A stretch of 64,000 bases of DNA from JAOAPY01 sp038237475 (GCA_038237475.1 JBBRYS010000002.1:496001-560000), one strand, 5' to 3'. Counted from the stretch's first letter, positions 42,966 through 52,813 are shown. Numbers and translations are program-made. Notes: generated by a model from the letters alone, not told the origin.

Positions 42966-44021
42966 GTGCCCGACAACACCACCAAACAATCTGCGGAACT
43001 CCATGATAGCCCTTTCATGCGGGCCTGCCGGCGTGAACCCGTCGCTTACACACCCGTATGGCTGATGCGCCAGGCGGGACGTTATATGCCGGAATATCGC
43101 GAGGTTCGCTCGCGCATGAGCTTTCTCGAGTTGTGCAAGACGCCCGAGCTCGCAGCCGAAGTTACTGTCCACGCCGCGCAGCGTCTGGGCGTCGATGCGG
43201 CCATTATCTTCGCCGATATCCTTTTGATAATTGAACCGATGGGAATCGAACTGGAGTTTGCAAAAGGAGATGGCCCGGTAATTCATAATCCCGTGCGCGA
43301 AGCAGCAGACGTAGACCGTTTGCGAGAAGTCGCAGACATCAGCTCGCTCGATTTCGTTTTCGACGCCATAAATAAGACTCGTCAGGCGCTCGCTTCGAAT
43401 ATTCCGCTGATTGGTTTTTGCGGCGCCCCGTTTACGCTCGCTTCCTATATCGTCGAAGGTGGCGGCTCGAAGAATTACATTCACACAAAGCGATTGATGT
43501 ACAACGATCGCGGCGCCTGGCATGCGATGATGTCACTGATCTCACGTGCGCTTGGCAAATATCTGAATGCACAAGTGGCCGCCGGCGCTCAGGCAGTACA
43601 GTTGTTCGACTCGTGGGTCGGTTGCCTGGGACCAGATGACTATCGCGAATTTGTCCTGCCTTATACGCAAAGCGTTATCAGGAGTGTAACGCCGGGGGTG
43701 CCGGTATTACATTTCGGAACCGGGACGGCGGCACTTTTGGAACTGATGCGCGAGGCTGGTGGCGATGTGATCGGCTTTGATTGGCGTGTGCGTTTGGATG
43801 AGGCCTGGGCACGGGTCGGGCATGACATCGCAGTGATGGGTAACCTTGATCCGGTCTCGTTGTTTGCGAGTGTCGCCCACGTGCGAGCTGAAGCAAAGAA
43901 AATCCTGCGGCAAGCCGCTGGACGCTCGGGTCACATATTTAATCTTGGTCACGGCATTCTTCCCGAGACACCGGTCGAGAATGTAATCGCCCTGGTCGAG
44001 GCAGTGCATGAAGGCATTTAA
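42966..44021 (+). CDS. hemE: Uroporphyrinogen decarboxylase
   Basis: Removes four carboxyl groups from uroporphyrinogen III to give coproporphyrinogen III in haem synthesis. Conserved parts are TPVWLMRQAGRYMPEYR near the N-terminus, FADILLIIEPMG, GFCGAPFTLASYIVEGGGS and LGHGILPETPVENV. The frame opens at 42903, but the GTG at 42966 has AGGA 7 nt upstream and gives the normal family length (351 residues). First gene of a hemE-hemH-hemY operon and divergent from the ECF sigma gene. Confidence 0.95.
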   Translation: MPDNTTKQSAELHDSPFMRACRREPVAYTPVWLMRQAGRYMPEYREVRSRMSFLELCKTPELAAEVTVHAAQRLGVDAAIIFADILLIIEPMGIELEFAKGDGPVIHNPVREAADVDRLREVADISSLDFVFDAINKTRQALASNIPLIGFCGAPFTLASYIVEGGGSKNYIHTKRLMYNDRGAWHAMMSLISRALGKYLNAQVAAGAQAVQLFDSWVGCLGPDDYREFVLPYTQSVIRSVTPGVPVLHFGTGTAALLELMREAGGDVIGFDWRVRLDEAWARVGHDIAVMGNLDPVSLFASVAHVRAEAKKILRQAAGRSGHIFNLGHGILPETPVENVIALVEAVHEGI

Positions 44022-44056
44022 CTTCGGACGGAACTAAACAGGAAATCTTCTCACCC

Positions 44057-45115
44057 ATGAACTACGACGCTATTTTAATTATTTCTTTTGGCGGTCCTGA
44101 GGGACCGGATGATGTGCTTCCGTTTCTCGAAAACGTTTTGCGTGGCCGCAATGTACCGCGCGAGCGCATGCTGCAGGTCGCGAAGCATTACGACTTGTTT
44201 GGCGGCGTCAGTCCCATCAACGGCCAAAACCGGAGCTTGATCGCAGCCTTGCAGGCCGAGCTCGATAGTCACGGCCCTCACCTGCCGATCTACTGGGGCA
44301 ATCGCAACTGGCATCCGATGTTGGCAGACACGCTGCGGCAAATGAGCGATGATGGGATCAAAAATGCAATCGCCTTTGTGACTTCGGCCTACAGTTCCTA
44401 CTCCAGTTGTCGCCAGTATCTTGAAGACATCGAGAGGGCACGGGAAGTCGCCGGCGCCGGCGCGCCGGGCGTCGACAAAATTCGAGCTTTCCACAATCAT
44501 CCCGGATTTATCGAGGCCAATTCAGAGAACTTGCGCGCTGAGCTGGCTAAAATGCCCGAATCGCGCAGGGCGGCGACGCCCATAGCGTTCACAGCCCATA
44601 GCATTCCGCGCTCCATGGCTGACAATTGCCGCTACGAAGAGCAACTGCTGGAAACCTGCCGGCTTGTAGCCGAAGCTGCAGGCAATAATTCCTGGCGATT
44701 GGTTTTTCAGAGCCGCAGTGGTCCACCATCACAGCCCTGGCTCGAGCCTGACATTTGCGACTACCTGAAAGAGCTGAAAGCAAGTGGTGCAGAGGAGGTG
44801 GTGATCGCTCCGGTCGGATTTGTGTCCGATCACATGGAAGTCGTCTATGACCTCGACACCGAAGCGCGCCAATTGTCGGAAGAACTGGGATTGAACATGG
44901 TGCGAGCTCGCACCGCCGGAACCCATCCGGCGTTTATTAGAATGGTCCGTGAGCTGATTATGGAAAAGATGGATGTAGAACTGCCGCGACGTTGGCTGGG
45001 TACACAAATGCCTCGACCCGACGTTTGTGTTGAGGGGTGCTGCTCGAAAGGCGCGGCCGGAATGCCGAGGCCTTCTCACCCACAGTCCGATTCGGTGGAA
45101 GTTTCGAATTCATAG
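44057..45115 (+). CDS. hemH: Ferrochelatase
   Basis: Inserts Fe2+ into the porphyrin ring at the end of haem synthesis. In 352 residues the key H181 (TAHSIPRSM) and E261 (SDHMEVVYDLD) are present, with ISFGGPEGPDDV at the N-terminus. The C-terminal tail has C324, C328 and C329 (CVEGCC). Cysteines in this position ligate a [2Fe-2S] cluster in some bacterial and in animal ferrochelatases, so one may be present here; a fourth ligand (C118 or another) is not obvious. It lies 35 nt downstream of hemE. Confidence 0.94.
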   Translation: MNYDAILIISFGGPEGPDDVLPFLENVLRGRNVPRERMLQVAKHYDLFGGVSPINGQNRSLIAALQAELDSHGPHLPIYWGNRNWHPMLADTLRQMSDDGIKNAIAFVTSAYSSYSSCRQYLEDIERAREVAGAGAPGVDKIRAFHNHPGFIEANSENLRAELAKMPESRRAATPIAFTAHSIPRSMADNCRYEEQLLETCRLVAEAAGNNSWRLVFQSRSGPPSQPWLEPDICDYLKELKASGAEEVVIAPVGFVSDHMEVVYDLDTEARQLSEELGLNMVRARTAGTHPAFIRMVRELIMEKMDVELPRRWLGTQMPRPDVCVEGCCSKGAAGMPRPSHPQSDSVEVSNS

Positions 45116-45158
45116 CGGTTCAAAGATCGGAAGTCTTGAAGGTATCAGCGCCCGAACC

Positions 45159-46619
45159 ATGCCAGATCAACGAAAAGTAAAACGAATTGTGATCATCGGA
45201 GGTGGAATCACCGGCCTGGCAGCCGCACATCGTTTGCTGGAACTCAGCCGCGGCAGTCCGGATCCAATCGAGATCAATGTTCTTGAAGCCAGTCATCGCC
45301 CGGGGGGCGTACTGAAAACCACTGAGCGCGATGGCTTTCTGATCGAGGGAGGCGCGGACTCCTTCATTTCTGAAAAACCCGAAGCGCTTGCACTGGCAAC
45401 TCGCCTCGGCCTTGCCACGCGACTCATCGAGACCAACGATCGTCATCGACGCAGCTTCATTGTGCGCAAAGGAAAGCTGCAGCCGGTGCCGGAAGGCTTT
45501 CAATTGCTGGCGCCTGCTAGTTTCTGGCCTTTTGTTACAACGAACATTTTTAGTTGGACCGGTAAGGCGCGCATGGCGCTGGACTTGATTATTCCGCGAC
45601 GTGGGCAAGTCAATGGCGACACTGATGAGAGTCTGGCCGACTTTGTGCGCCGTCGCCTGGGCCGGGAAGCTTTTGAAAGAATGGCCCAGCCGATGATTGG
45701 GGGCATCTACACAGCCGATCCGGAAAAGCTCAGTTTGCGCGCGACTCTGCCGCGATTTCTCGACATGGAACAAGCTGAGCGCAGCATTATTCGCGCACTT
45801 TGGAAGCAAAAAAAACGAACGAGCGACAAAGCAAATAAGGGTGTCAGCGGCGCACGCTACAGTTTGTTTCTCTCGTTTGACAAAGGCATGCAGGTGCTGG
45901 CCGATGAATTGGCTGCGCGTCTCGAAAGTCGCATGCAGCTGAATACCAAAGTAGAGGCTTTGGCGCTGAATGAATCCAAAACAGGTTGGACAATTCGACT
46001 CAGCGATCACAGCAGCGTTGACGCGGACTATCTTTGCCTCGCGATTCCGGCCTATGGGGCCGCGTCTCTGTTGCAGGAGACTGACGCGGAACTCGCGCAT
46101 AGGTTGAACCGGATTGAGTACGCGTCGACCGCCATTATTAATATTGCCTACAGACGGGCGGACGTTCCTCATCCGCTCGATGGGTTCGGCTTTGTAGTCC
46201 CCTTCATCGAAGGCCGATCACTGCTCGCCTGTAGTTTTAGCAGCGTCAAATTTGCCGGCCGAACACCTGCTGACCACGTCCTGCTGCGTGTTTTCGCCGG
46301 CGGCGCATTACAGCCTGACCTGTTTGCCCTGGATGAGGACGAACTGTTGCGCCGGGTCAAGGTGGACTTGCGGGAGTTACTCGGTATCACTAATCCGCCA
46401 CTCTTTGCCGACATCGAGAAGTGGCGTCGTTCGATGCCGCAATATCACTTGGGACACCTCGCACTTGTATCCACGATCATGGCCGGCAGTCAGGAGCTTC
46501 CCGGTCTTCTGCTCGCCGGCAATTCGTATGGCGGCGCCGGGGTGCCGGACTGTATTCGCAGCGGCGAAAGCGCAGCCGTCGAGATCTGGAAAAGAATGGT
46601 TCCCTCTCCGGTAAGTTAA
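45159..46619 (+). CDS. hemY: FAD-dependent protoporphyrinogen / coproporphyrinogen oxidase (HemY type)
   Basis: A flavin oxidase of 486 residues that removes six hydrogens from the porphyrinogen ring. The FAD-binding motif GGGITGLAAAHRLLEL is at the N-terminus, followed by LEASHRPGGVLKT and GGADSFISEKPEAL. A C-terminal FAD motif with LLLAGNSYGGAGVPDCIRSGESAA follows. The ATG at 45159 is chosen because the upstream frame (to 45027) overlaps hemH. HemY enzymes may act on protoporphyrinogen IX or, in the coproporphyrin pathway, on coproporphyrinogen III; sequence alone does not tell which is used here. Confidence 0.92.
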   Translation: MPDQRKVKRIVIIGGGITGLAAAHRLLELSRGSPDPIEINVLEASHRPGGVLKTTERDGFLIEGGADSFISEKPEALALATRLGLATRLIETNDRHRRSFIVRKGKLQPVPEGFQLLAPASFWPFVTTNIFSWTGKARMALDLIIPRRGQVNGDTDESLADFVRRRLGREAFERMAQPMIGGIYTADPEKLSLRATLPRFLDMEQAERSIIRALWKQKKRTSDKANKGVSGARYSLFLSFDKGMQVLADELAARLESRMQLNTKVEALALNESKTGWTIRLSDHSSVDADYLCLAIPAYGAASLLQETDAELAHRLNRIEYASTAIINIAYRRADVPHPLDGFGFVVPFIEGRSLLACSFSSVKFAGRTPADHVLLRVFAGGALQPDLFALDEDELLRRVKVDLRELLGITNPPLFADIEKWRRSMPQYHLGHLALVSTIMAGSQELPGLLLAGNSYGGAGVPDCIRSGESAAVEIWKRMVPSPVS

Positions 46620-46727
46620 AGCAGGCAACGATACTCATTCCGTTAGCGCTTCGTCGTGATGCGAAATTAGGTTGACGTACACTCGCAAACTGACATAAAA
46701 GCTCAGCTGACTGCCGGGAGGTAAAAG

Positions 46728-47114
46728 ATGACGTCCGCAGATACCCACATCGAAATCGAGCAGCAACTTCGCCAGATGAACGACGAGTGGGTGAAGGCGC
46801 TGGTGAGGAAAGACGCGGCCACGCTCGATCGGATCATGGCCGATGATTTTGTCTTTGCCTACCCGATGGAAGGTGACGACAAGGTGCAGTTCATTGACGA
46901 TGTCGTGTCAGGAGATCTCAACGTGCAGGAGTTGGCCCGGGCTAACGTAACCGTCCGTATCTGGGGGCACACGGCGGTCCTCACCGCAATGGATTCGGCA
47001 CGATGGTTCTACCAGGGCCGGGACTTCTCGGGACAATATAAGATCGTTCATGTCTATGCTCAGCGCGACGAACAATGGCAGCTGGTGGCAGTGCAGGCTT
47101 GTCCGATCAAATAA
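46728..47114 (+). CDS. NTF2-like / DUF4440 small protein
   Basis: A 128-residue single-domain protein with the cone-shaped NTF2/SnoaL-like fold, recognised from QQLRQMNDEWVKALVRKDAATLDRIMADDF, followed by beta strands ending in YKIVHVYAQRDEQWQLVAVQACPI. Such proteins range from ketosteroid isomerases to simple ligand-binding domains; this DUF4440-type one has no clear catalytic set. GGGAGG lies 7 nt before the ATG. It stands alone, convergent with the following gene. Confidence 0.85.
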   Translation: MTSADTHIEIEQQLRQMNDEWVKALVRKDAATLDRIMADDFVFAYPMEGDDKVQFIDDVVSGDLNVQELARANVTVRIWGHTAVLTAMDSARWFYQGRDFSGQYKIVHVYAQRDEQWQLVAVQACPIK

Positions 47115-47131
47115 CCTCAGCCGGCGTGCGG

Positions 47132-49624
47132 CTACTTTTGCTGCGCCAGTTTCTCTATCCAGGCTTCATTGGTTTGTCTGAACGGAAGAAAGGCTTCGCG
47201 CGGCGCCGTTGTCTCCACCTGCATGTTGTCGTCGGTATTGATCACCGCACCCGCAGTAGCAGGCCCCAGACGTGTCTCGTCACACACATACCATGCGCGC
47301 ACGTCCGACTCGGTTTTCATGCCGACCCTTGCCAGTTCCGCTGCTGTTCGAGGATCGCGCATCCGTTCGGCAATGCGGTCCAGCATGAGCGGTTGCCGGC
47401 TTCCTACCAGCACCAAATCCTTTCCCGTAGGATTGCCGCCAACCCTAAAGATCATCACGTGCGGAAAGACTGTTTGAAATGTCGCGAGGACTGACTGCAG
47501 GCTTTGGTTGGAGAGTTGGTACATCTGCAACCACTGCACAAACACTCCGCCATCATTCAGCCGTTGCCGTCCTAACTGAAAGAACTCTTTGGTGAAGAGA
47601 TTCGCCACTCCCGGCACCCACGGGTGACTCGGCTCGCTCATGATCAGGTCATAGAGATCGGGGCTGCCGTTGAGATAAGTTCGCGCATCGTCAATCACGA
47701 GATGCAGGCGCGCATCATTCAGTGGACTATGGTTGACATGCTCAAAATAACGCGAGGCTGGGATAGTCGCCGGCTCAAGTTCCACGCACACCACTGATTC
47801 AATCGGCGACTGCAGTATCGCGCCGGCGCTAACTCCCGAAGCAAATCCGATTATCAATCCGTTCCTGATTGATGGCGCCAGCAGAATTGGTAGCTGCGCC
47901 AGCATCACCTGTGTCGACATGTCTTCGCCGTCCGAAGCATTGGTGCGCCCGTTAATCGCAAGCGCTGTGATGTCCCAGTCTCGCCGCACGGACACGGTGG
48001 AGGTTGGCCCCTCTTCATACATCAGGAGTTCATGCCGGCCCTCGCGCGGCCTGTCTGCGCCGGTCTCCGAGCCTAACTCGCGAGACTTAGCGAGCACGCG
48101 CACCAGACTGTCGTAAGCCCCACTAGACAGTTCATTGAGATTCAGCTTCGGCGCCACCAGGAACGAAGCCAGGACGAGAATTAGTGAGCCTCCAACTGCA
48201 AATGCCTGGACTACATCGCGATCTCTTTTCGGAAACATTGCAGGAAAGGCAGAGCCCGCAACCACAAAAGAAAACGCTGCCGCCAGCAGAATGGTAAAGC
48301 GCGTTCCCAAATGCGGGATCAGAATAAATCCGGCGCCGAATGCTCCCAGAATTGCACCCACTGTGTTGATGGCATAGCTACGGCCTACTAGTTTGACGGA
48401 CGCTGCTGCTCCGCTGGCCCACACCAGCACTAACGGCATCACGGTTCCCATCAGAATCGCCGGCAACAATATCAACAGGGCCGCTGCGAAAATCTGCAGC
48501 AGTAGAAACCCGCCCCAACTGCCTACGTTCGCTCGCCGCCCAACACGTGTCAGCAATTCCGGTATTAGATTAATCACGCCGAGGCTCAGCAGGAGCGACA
48601 CGCCGGTTGCCAACTCGACCTTGAAAATCGTGCGACGCAAGTTTGTGGTGCGTGCCTTGCGGCCAATTTCATAAGCCCCCAGCGAAAGCCCGATTAGAAA
48701 GAGCGCCACTACAATAGTGAAGGCGTAAGTGCTCGAGCCTATCACCATGGTGAGCACTCGCGTCCAGGCGACTTGAGTGCTGATGGTTACAAATCCCGAA
48801 ATCGCCGCACACGAAAGCCAGAACACTTTCCCCTGGTCGAAAAGTGCGGATGCCTCGGTGGACGCTAATGTGTTGTCTTCAATCACGCCGCGACCATGAG
48901 AATCGAGCTCCGCGCTAGCCTCATGGCCACGATCGAGCAGCATCGCTGCGGATCCGATCAGGACATTAATAACCGCAGCCACATAAATTGTTTTGATCAG
49001 TCCCAAACCAGGCAGCAGGAAAAACCCAGCTCCGACCGTACCCAGAATTGCGCCCAACAAATTGAAAGTATAGAGCCGGGCTATCGAATTGGATCTGAAC
49101 TCTCTTGTTCTTATCAACACCGCTGCCAGGACGGGTAAGGTTGCCCCCATCAGCGTGGTGGGAACCAGCAAGGTGGCGCCGGATAGCACGAAGCGCCAAA
49201 GACTAAAAACATAGAAGTTCGGATGTAGATGTTGCCAAACGAGGGCATAAACGTGGTCCACCAGACGGAAGAGCAGCGGGACCAGAAGAGCATAGATCGC
49301 GATCCCGAGCTCAATCAGTCCGTAAGCTCGCAAAGGCCTCTTAAGGCGAGCCGCTGCACGGCCAGCCAACGCGCTGCCCAGCGCGAGCCCACCCATGAAA
49401 GATGCCAGCACCGTACTGACTGCAAGCGTAGTCGCCCCAAATACCAATCCCAACATGCGCGCCCACACCACTTCATAGATCAAGCCGGTCGTACCTGACA
49501 GTACAAAGCAGATGGCGATGGCCGTCGTCGTCCGCGCGTCATAAACGACGCTGGCTGGAGACCGCTGAACTGTTTCAAGGTGTGTCATCGACTTTGATTG
49601 TTGCAACTGCGCGTTCAATTGCAT
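47132..49624 (-). CDS. Fused multi-pass membrane / spermidine-synthase-like protein
   Basis: About 830 residues. The N-terminal ~510 residues form two related membrane halves, shown by VVWARMLGLVFGATTLAVSTVL and, later, VAWTRVLTMVIGSSTYAFTIVV. The C-terminal ~280 residues are spermidine-synthase-like, with a SAM-site acidic residue in VVCVELEPATIP, and DDARTYL and MSEPSHPWVPGVANLFTKEFF. Members of this fusion class are common in Acidobacteriota; polyamine synthesis is unproven and other alkyl or aminopropyl transfer is possible. The start is uncertain (ATG 49624 or 49588); the longer frame overlaps the DUF58 gene. Confidence 0.83.
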   Translation of the reverse strand: MQLNAQLQQSKSMTHLETVQRSPASVVYDARTTTAIAICFVLSGTTGLIYEVVWARMLGLVFGATTLAVSTVLASFMGGLALGSALAGRAAARLKRPLRAYGLIELGIAIYALLVPLLFRLVDHVYALVWQHLHPNFYVFSLWRFVLSGATLLVPTTLMGATLPVLAAVLIRTREFRSNSIARLYTFNLLGAILGTVGAGFFLLPGLGLIKTIYVAAVINVLIGSAAMLLDRGHEASAELDSHGRGVIEDNTLASTEASALFDQGKVFWLSCAAISGFVTISTQVAWTRVLTMVIGSSTYAFTIVVALFLIGLSLGAYEIGRKARTTNLRRTIFKVELATGVSLLLSLGVINLIPELLTRVGRRANVGSWGGFLLLQIFAAALLILLPAILMGTVMPLVLVWASGAAASVKLVGRSYAINTVGAILGAFGAGFILIPHLGTRFTILLAAAFSFVVAGSAFPAMFPKRDRDVVQAFAVGGSLILVLASFLVAPKLNLNELSSGAYDSLVRVLAKSRELGSETGADRPREGRHELLMYEEGPTSTVSVRRDWDITALAINGRTNASDGEDMSTQVMLAQLPILLAPSIRNGLIIGFASGVSAGAILQSPIESVVCVELEPATIPASRYFEHVNHSPLNDARLHLVIDDARTYLNGSPDLYDLIMSEPSHPWVPGVANLFTKEFFQLGRQRLNDGGVFVQWLQMYQLSNQSLQSVLATFQTVFPHVMIFRVGGNPTGKDLVLVGSRQPLMLDRIAERMRDPRTAAELARVGMKTESDVRAWYVCDETRLGPATAGAVINTDDNMQVETTAPREAFLPFRQTNEAWIEKLAQQK

Positions 49625-49673
49625 TTGATTGTCAGCTTCGGCAGGTGACGACCGCGGGTTCTTCCATCTGACT

Positions 49674-51110
49674 CTAACCAGCGGCAGCCGGGATCGGCGG
49701 CAGATCCGACAGTGGCAACCTGGTTCCCGCCAGATAGATGACATGTGAGTTTCGCCAGACGCGCGCCGGAATCGATCCCGGGGGAGACGGCGTTAGCAGA
49801 ATCCCAAAATCACCAGCTATCTCTTCACCCTGCGGCGCTGCATCTTCAAGTTCGGCGACTTGAGAAAAGAAGTCAGTTGGTCCGCTCTCTGGCTGGGCCA
49901 ACGCCAGCCTGCGCAGACACTCGTAGAGATGTTCGAGGCCGGAACCGAAGCGACCTGCATCGTTCCCAATAACCAGCTTTACCTCCGCCCGCTCATCGAT
50001 GAAATGCCGCGTCAATGATGCCGCAAGAGTGACACCTCTTTCGAACGCGGCTCTCGACTCATCAGCTTCCGTGATCAGGCGCGGATCCAGAATGATCGTT
50101 ACGCGTCGTTCATCCTCAGCAGTAAATTCGCGAACGGTCAGGCGTCTCGACCTGGCTGTGGCCTTCCAGTCAATATGTCGCAGATCATCCTGCGGCTGAT
50201 AGTCACGCAACGAAAACAGATCCTGTCCCACTCCGCGACGCAGCGATGCACTGCGGCCGGCATACATCGGCAACAGATGAAGCTCATCACCGATGGCTTC
50301 CGGTTTGGGATAGACGATCAAATCAACATTACGGGCGCTCAAGCGGCGTCGGCGTCGCAGAAAGCCGAACGGAAATCGCGTCGACAATTCGAATCCGGTG
50401 ATCAGAACGTGCCCGCGCTCAGCGAATAATTGCTCTACTCTTTGTTCGGTCGCAGCCGCGTGAGGCACGTAGGGGAAATATGCCAGCGCTCGCTTTTGAT
50501 ATCGGGTGCGTTTTTTCTTCTCATCAGGCTGATCATGGGATTCGATTGGGCCACGGGCTTCAACGAGTGTTGAAAAAGAAGGCAAAATGCTTTTCGTATT
50601 TCTCAACGTCACGATTACCGGAGCAGCTTCCCCCGCAAAGATATGGTCGGGAAAACGCGCTGACACAGTGAGTTCTCGCAGCGAAGCCCGAGCCGACATC
50701 CAACTAACGAATAGCGTAGAGACGAGAACTGAAAAAACCAGGAAGAGTAGATTGTTGCCTGTGTTCCAGGCGGCAAAGGCGACGACCGCGACCAGAATCA
50801 AATAGATTCCGCCACCCGTCGTCAGCTCGACCGGCAACTCCAGCCGGCCCAGTTCCAAACGGGCTGAGCGCGCCAGCGGTGGCACAATGAAAATCACAAT
50901 GAGGCCGGCAATGACCAGGGAGAGGATGGCTGCAGTCGCAGCCAGTCCGGCGTTGTCGGTGCGGCGTGCGAGTACCGAAACCAGAGCCGTCACCAATCCG
51001 CCGGCAACCAGTAACGTGCCCAGGATAGCGTTGCGCCAGGATACGGAAGAGCGCAGTCGAAATGGCGAAGGTCGAAAGCCGTATCGATCAGTTCCCTCTT
51101 CAGCCTTCAT
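49674..51110 (-). CDS. DUF58 domain protein (MoxR partner)
   Basis: A 478-residue protein with N-terminal membrane segments (about 28-48, 56-76 and 105-135) and a C-terminal DUF58 region. The typical block LRDYQPQDDLRHIDWKATARSRRLTVREF is followed by a vWA-like fold (VTIILDPRLI ... LVIGND). DUF58 proteins are nearly always encoded with a MoxR AAA+ ATPase, as here (gap 10 nt), and act as chaperone-like assembly or stress systems at the membrane. Precise target unknown. The gene ends 50 nt before the next gene's start on the same strand. Confidence 0.9.
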   Translation of the reverse strand: MKAEEGTDRYGFRPSPFRLRSSVSWRNAILGTLLVAGGLVTALVSVLARRTDNAGLAATAAILSLVIAGLIVIFIVPPLARSARLELGRLELPVELTTGGGIYLILVAVVAFAAWNTGNNLLFLVFSVLVSTLFVSWMSARASLRELTVSARFPDHIFAGEAAPVIVTLRNTKSILPSFSTLVEARGPIESHDQPDEKKKRTRYQKRALAYFPYVPHAAATEQRVEQLFAERGHVLITGFELSTRFPFGFLRRRRRLSARNVDLIVYPKPEAIGDELHLLPMYAGRSASLRRGVGQDLFSLRDYQPQDDLRHIDWKATARSRRLTVREFTAEDERRVTIILDPRLITEADESRAAFERGVTLAASLTRHFIDERAEVKLVIGNDAGRFGSGLEHLYECLRRLALAQPESGPTDFFSQVAELEDAAPQGEEIAGDFGILLTPSPPGSIPARVWRNSHVIYLAGTRLPLSDLPPIPAAAG

Positions 51111-51120
51111 CTTCTACCTT

Positions 51121-52107
51121 TTAGAGAGGCACACTGACGGTCTTGATAATCTCAGTGAGTACGGCTTCAGCCTCTTCGCTGCGCCGCAGTGAGGAAGAAA
51201 ATCTCGAGCTGACGAGTATACGGTGAGCGAAAACTGGAAGCACCAATCGCTTAATATCGTCAGGAATACAATAGGATCGATCTTCGGTTAGCGCCAGTGC
51301 CTGAGCTGCGCGGAAAAGTGCGAGCGTGCCGCGCGGACTAACGCCCAGATCGAGCATCTCTGAATCTCTTGTCGCTGTCACAATTCTCATTAAATAATCA
51401 ACCAGAGCGTCGTCGACCGAGACTGCCGCGACACTTTGTTGCAACTGCAGGACCTCCACATCCGTCATTACTGGTCTGAGCGACTCCAGCGGATCCTGGT
51501 GTTCACGGTCTCGCAACATCTGCATTTCCGCACCCGCTTCCGGGTAACCGATTCGCAGGCGCAGCATGAAGCGATCAAGCTGTGATTCCGGGAGCGGATA
51601 GGTGCCATGATGTTCAATCGGGTTCTGAGTCGCCAACACCATGAAAAGTGACGGCAGCGGGTGCGTGATTCCTTCGACGGTCACTTGCCTCTCCGCCATT
51701 GCCTCAAGTAATGCCGACTGGGTCTTCGGCGTGGTGCGGTTGATCTCGTCAGCCAGCACTACATTGGCAAACACCGGCCCCGGTTTCCACTCAAATACCG
51801 CACTGTGCTGATTGTAAATCGAGAGTCCAATGACATCCGAAGGAAGCAGGTCCGAAGTGAATTGCACCCGTTGAAAGGTGCAGTCGAGGGCTCGCGCGAG
51901 CGCGTGAGCAAGGGTGGTCTTGCCGACACCCGGGACATCCTCGACCAGCAAGTGACCGCCGGCAATCAGCGTCACGATTGCGAGGCGCACCGATTCGGGC
52001 TTCCCCTTGATGACCGTTTCAATTGCGTTCTGCAGGCGGTTAACAGTCTCCACCGCTCGCTCTGAAATGGCTGCCGGTGGACCATTAATTGTCTCGATGT
52101 TTCTCAT
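51121..52107 (-). CDS. MoxR family AAA+ ATPase
   Basis: A 328-residue ATPase that probably remodels or assembles client complexes with the DUF58 partner. Motifs: Walker A DVPGVGKTT (57-65), Walker B VVLADEIN (116-123), sensor-1 VLATQNPIEHHGTYPLPESQLDRF, and a C-terminal lid domain with GVSPRGTLALFRAAQALAL. The ATG at 52107 starts the transcript. MoxR/DUF58 pairs often include TPR, vWA or transglutaminase genes; none follows here, so this is the minimal form. Confidence 0.93.
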   Translation of the reverse strand: MRNIETINGPPAAISERAVETVNRLQNAIETVIKGKPESVRLAIVTLIAGGHLLVEDVPGVGKTTLAHALARALDCTFQRVQFTSDLLPSDVIGLSIYNQHSAVFEWKPGPVFANVVLADEINRTTPKTQSALLEAMAERQVTVEGITHPLPSLFMVLATQNPIEHHGTYPLPESQLDRFMLRLRIGYPEAGAEMQMLRDREHQDPLESLRPVMTDVEVLQLQQSVAAVSVDDALVDYLMRIVTATRDSEMLDLGVSPRGTLALFRAAQALALTEDRSYCIPDDIKRLVLPVFAHRILVSSRFSSSLRRSEEAEAVLTEIIKTVSVPL

Positions 52108-52292
52108 TAAATGTGTACCCAGGATGGGTCATTCTACATGTTCGATGTCGCAGCCGCACCTGAAAAGTAGAAAGACATCGTGGCATGACGAAGCCTTGCC
52201 TAATGTAGTAAACTCGCAGCGCTCGAAACCGCTCCCTGGATTGGGGGAACCATTTCCGGGTCCGCACGTGTACTATAGTTCTGAGGAGAGTT

Positions 52293-52778
52293 ATGAAAAA
52301 CGACCACACCAGACATTCAGATGAGGCGGGTTTCTCGCTCATTGAGTTGATGATCGTAATCGCGATCATCGGAATTCTGATTGCAGTGGGTGTGACAGGG
52401 TGGAAAGCGGCGGTCAAGCAAGCCAATGAGGCCGCGGCGGTAAAGACCATTCGGACTATTTCTGAAAACCAGATGCTCTATTACAACGGCCACAATCGCA
52501 GCACCTTTGGCACTTTCGATCAGATGTTGAAAGACGGGATGCTCGACGCTCGCTTCAATGGCAGCACGCCTGTGGTTGAGGGCTATGTCTTCAATATGAA
52601 GGTAATAGCAAAGTCCACTACGCAACCCGCGAGTTATACGATCAGTGCCGATCCCCAACAAAGCGAGGGGGTTGGGGCTACTGGCAAGAACCACTTTTAC
52701 GCGGATTCAAATTCGAGCACCATTCATGTCAACAGCGACCAACCAGCTTCGCCGACGGATCCGCCTCTCGGCCAGTAA
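52293..52778 (+). CDS. Type IV pilin / GspG-like protein
   Basis: A 161-residue prepilin. The prepilin peptidase site is G13|F14 with E18 at +5 of the mature protein (GFSLIELM), followed by the hydrophobic stalk IVIAIIGILIAVGV. The globular part has an NQMLYYNGHNR helix end and a Ser/Thr-rich C-terminal tail without a clear cysteine pair. It could be a pilus or pseudopilus subunit; no assembly genes adjoin it. GAGGAGAG lies 2-9 nt before the ATG, and a strong terminator follows. Confidence 0.88.
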   Translation: MKNDHTRHSDEAGFSLIELMIVIAIIGILIAVGVTGWKAAVKQANEAAAVKTIRTISENQMLYYNGHNRSTFGTFDQMLKDGMLDARFNGSTPVVEGYVFNMKVIAKSTTQPASYTISADPQQSEGVGATGKNHFYADSNSSTIHVNSDQPASPTDPPLGQ

Positions 52779-52813
52779 CAGCCGGCGCTGGAAAAATTTA
52801 CGCAACCCAAAGC

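Noticed and set aside
42837..43523. A 228-codon open frame on the minus strand
   Set aside because: It is antisense to the 5' half of hemE and has no recognisable domain or start signal.
45120..46172. A 350-codon open frame on the minus strand
   Set aside because: It lies antisense within hemY, whose own frame has clear FAD motifs. Its translation lacks domain-like sequence and has no ribosome site.
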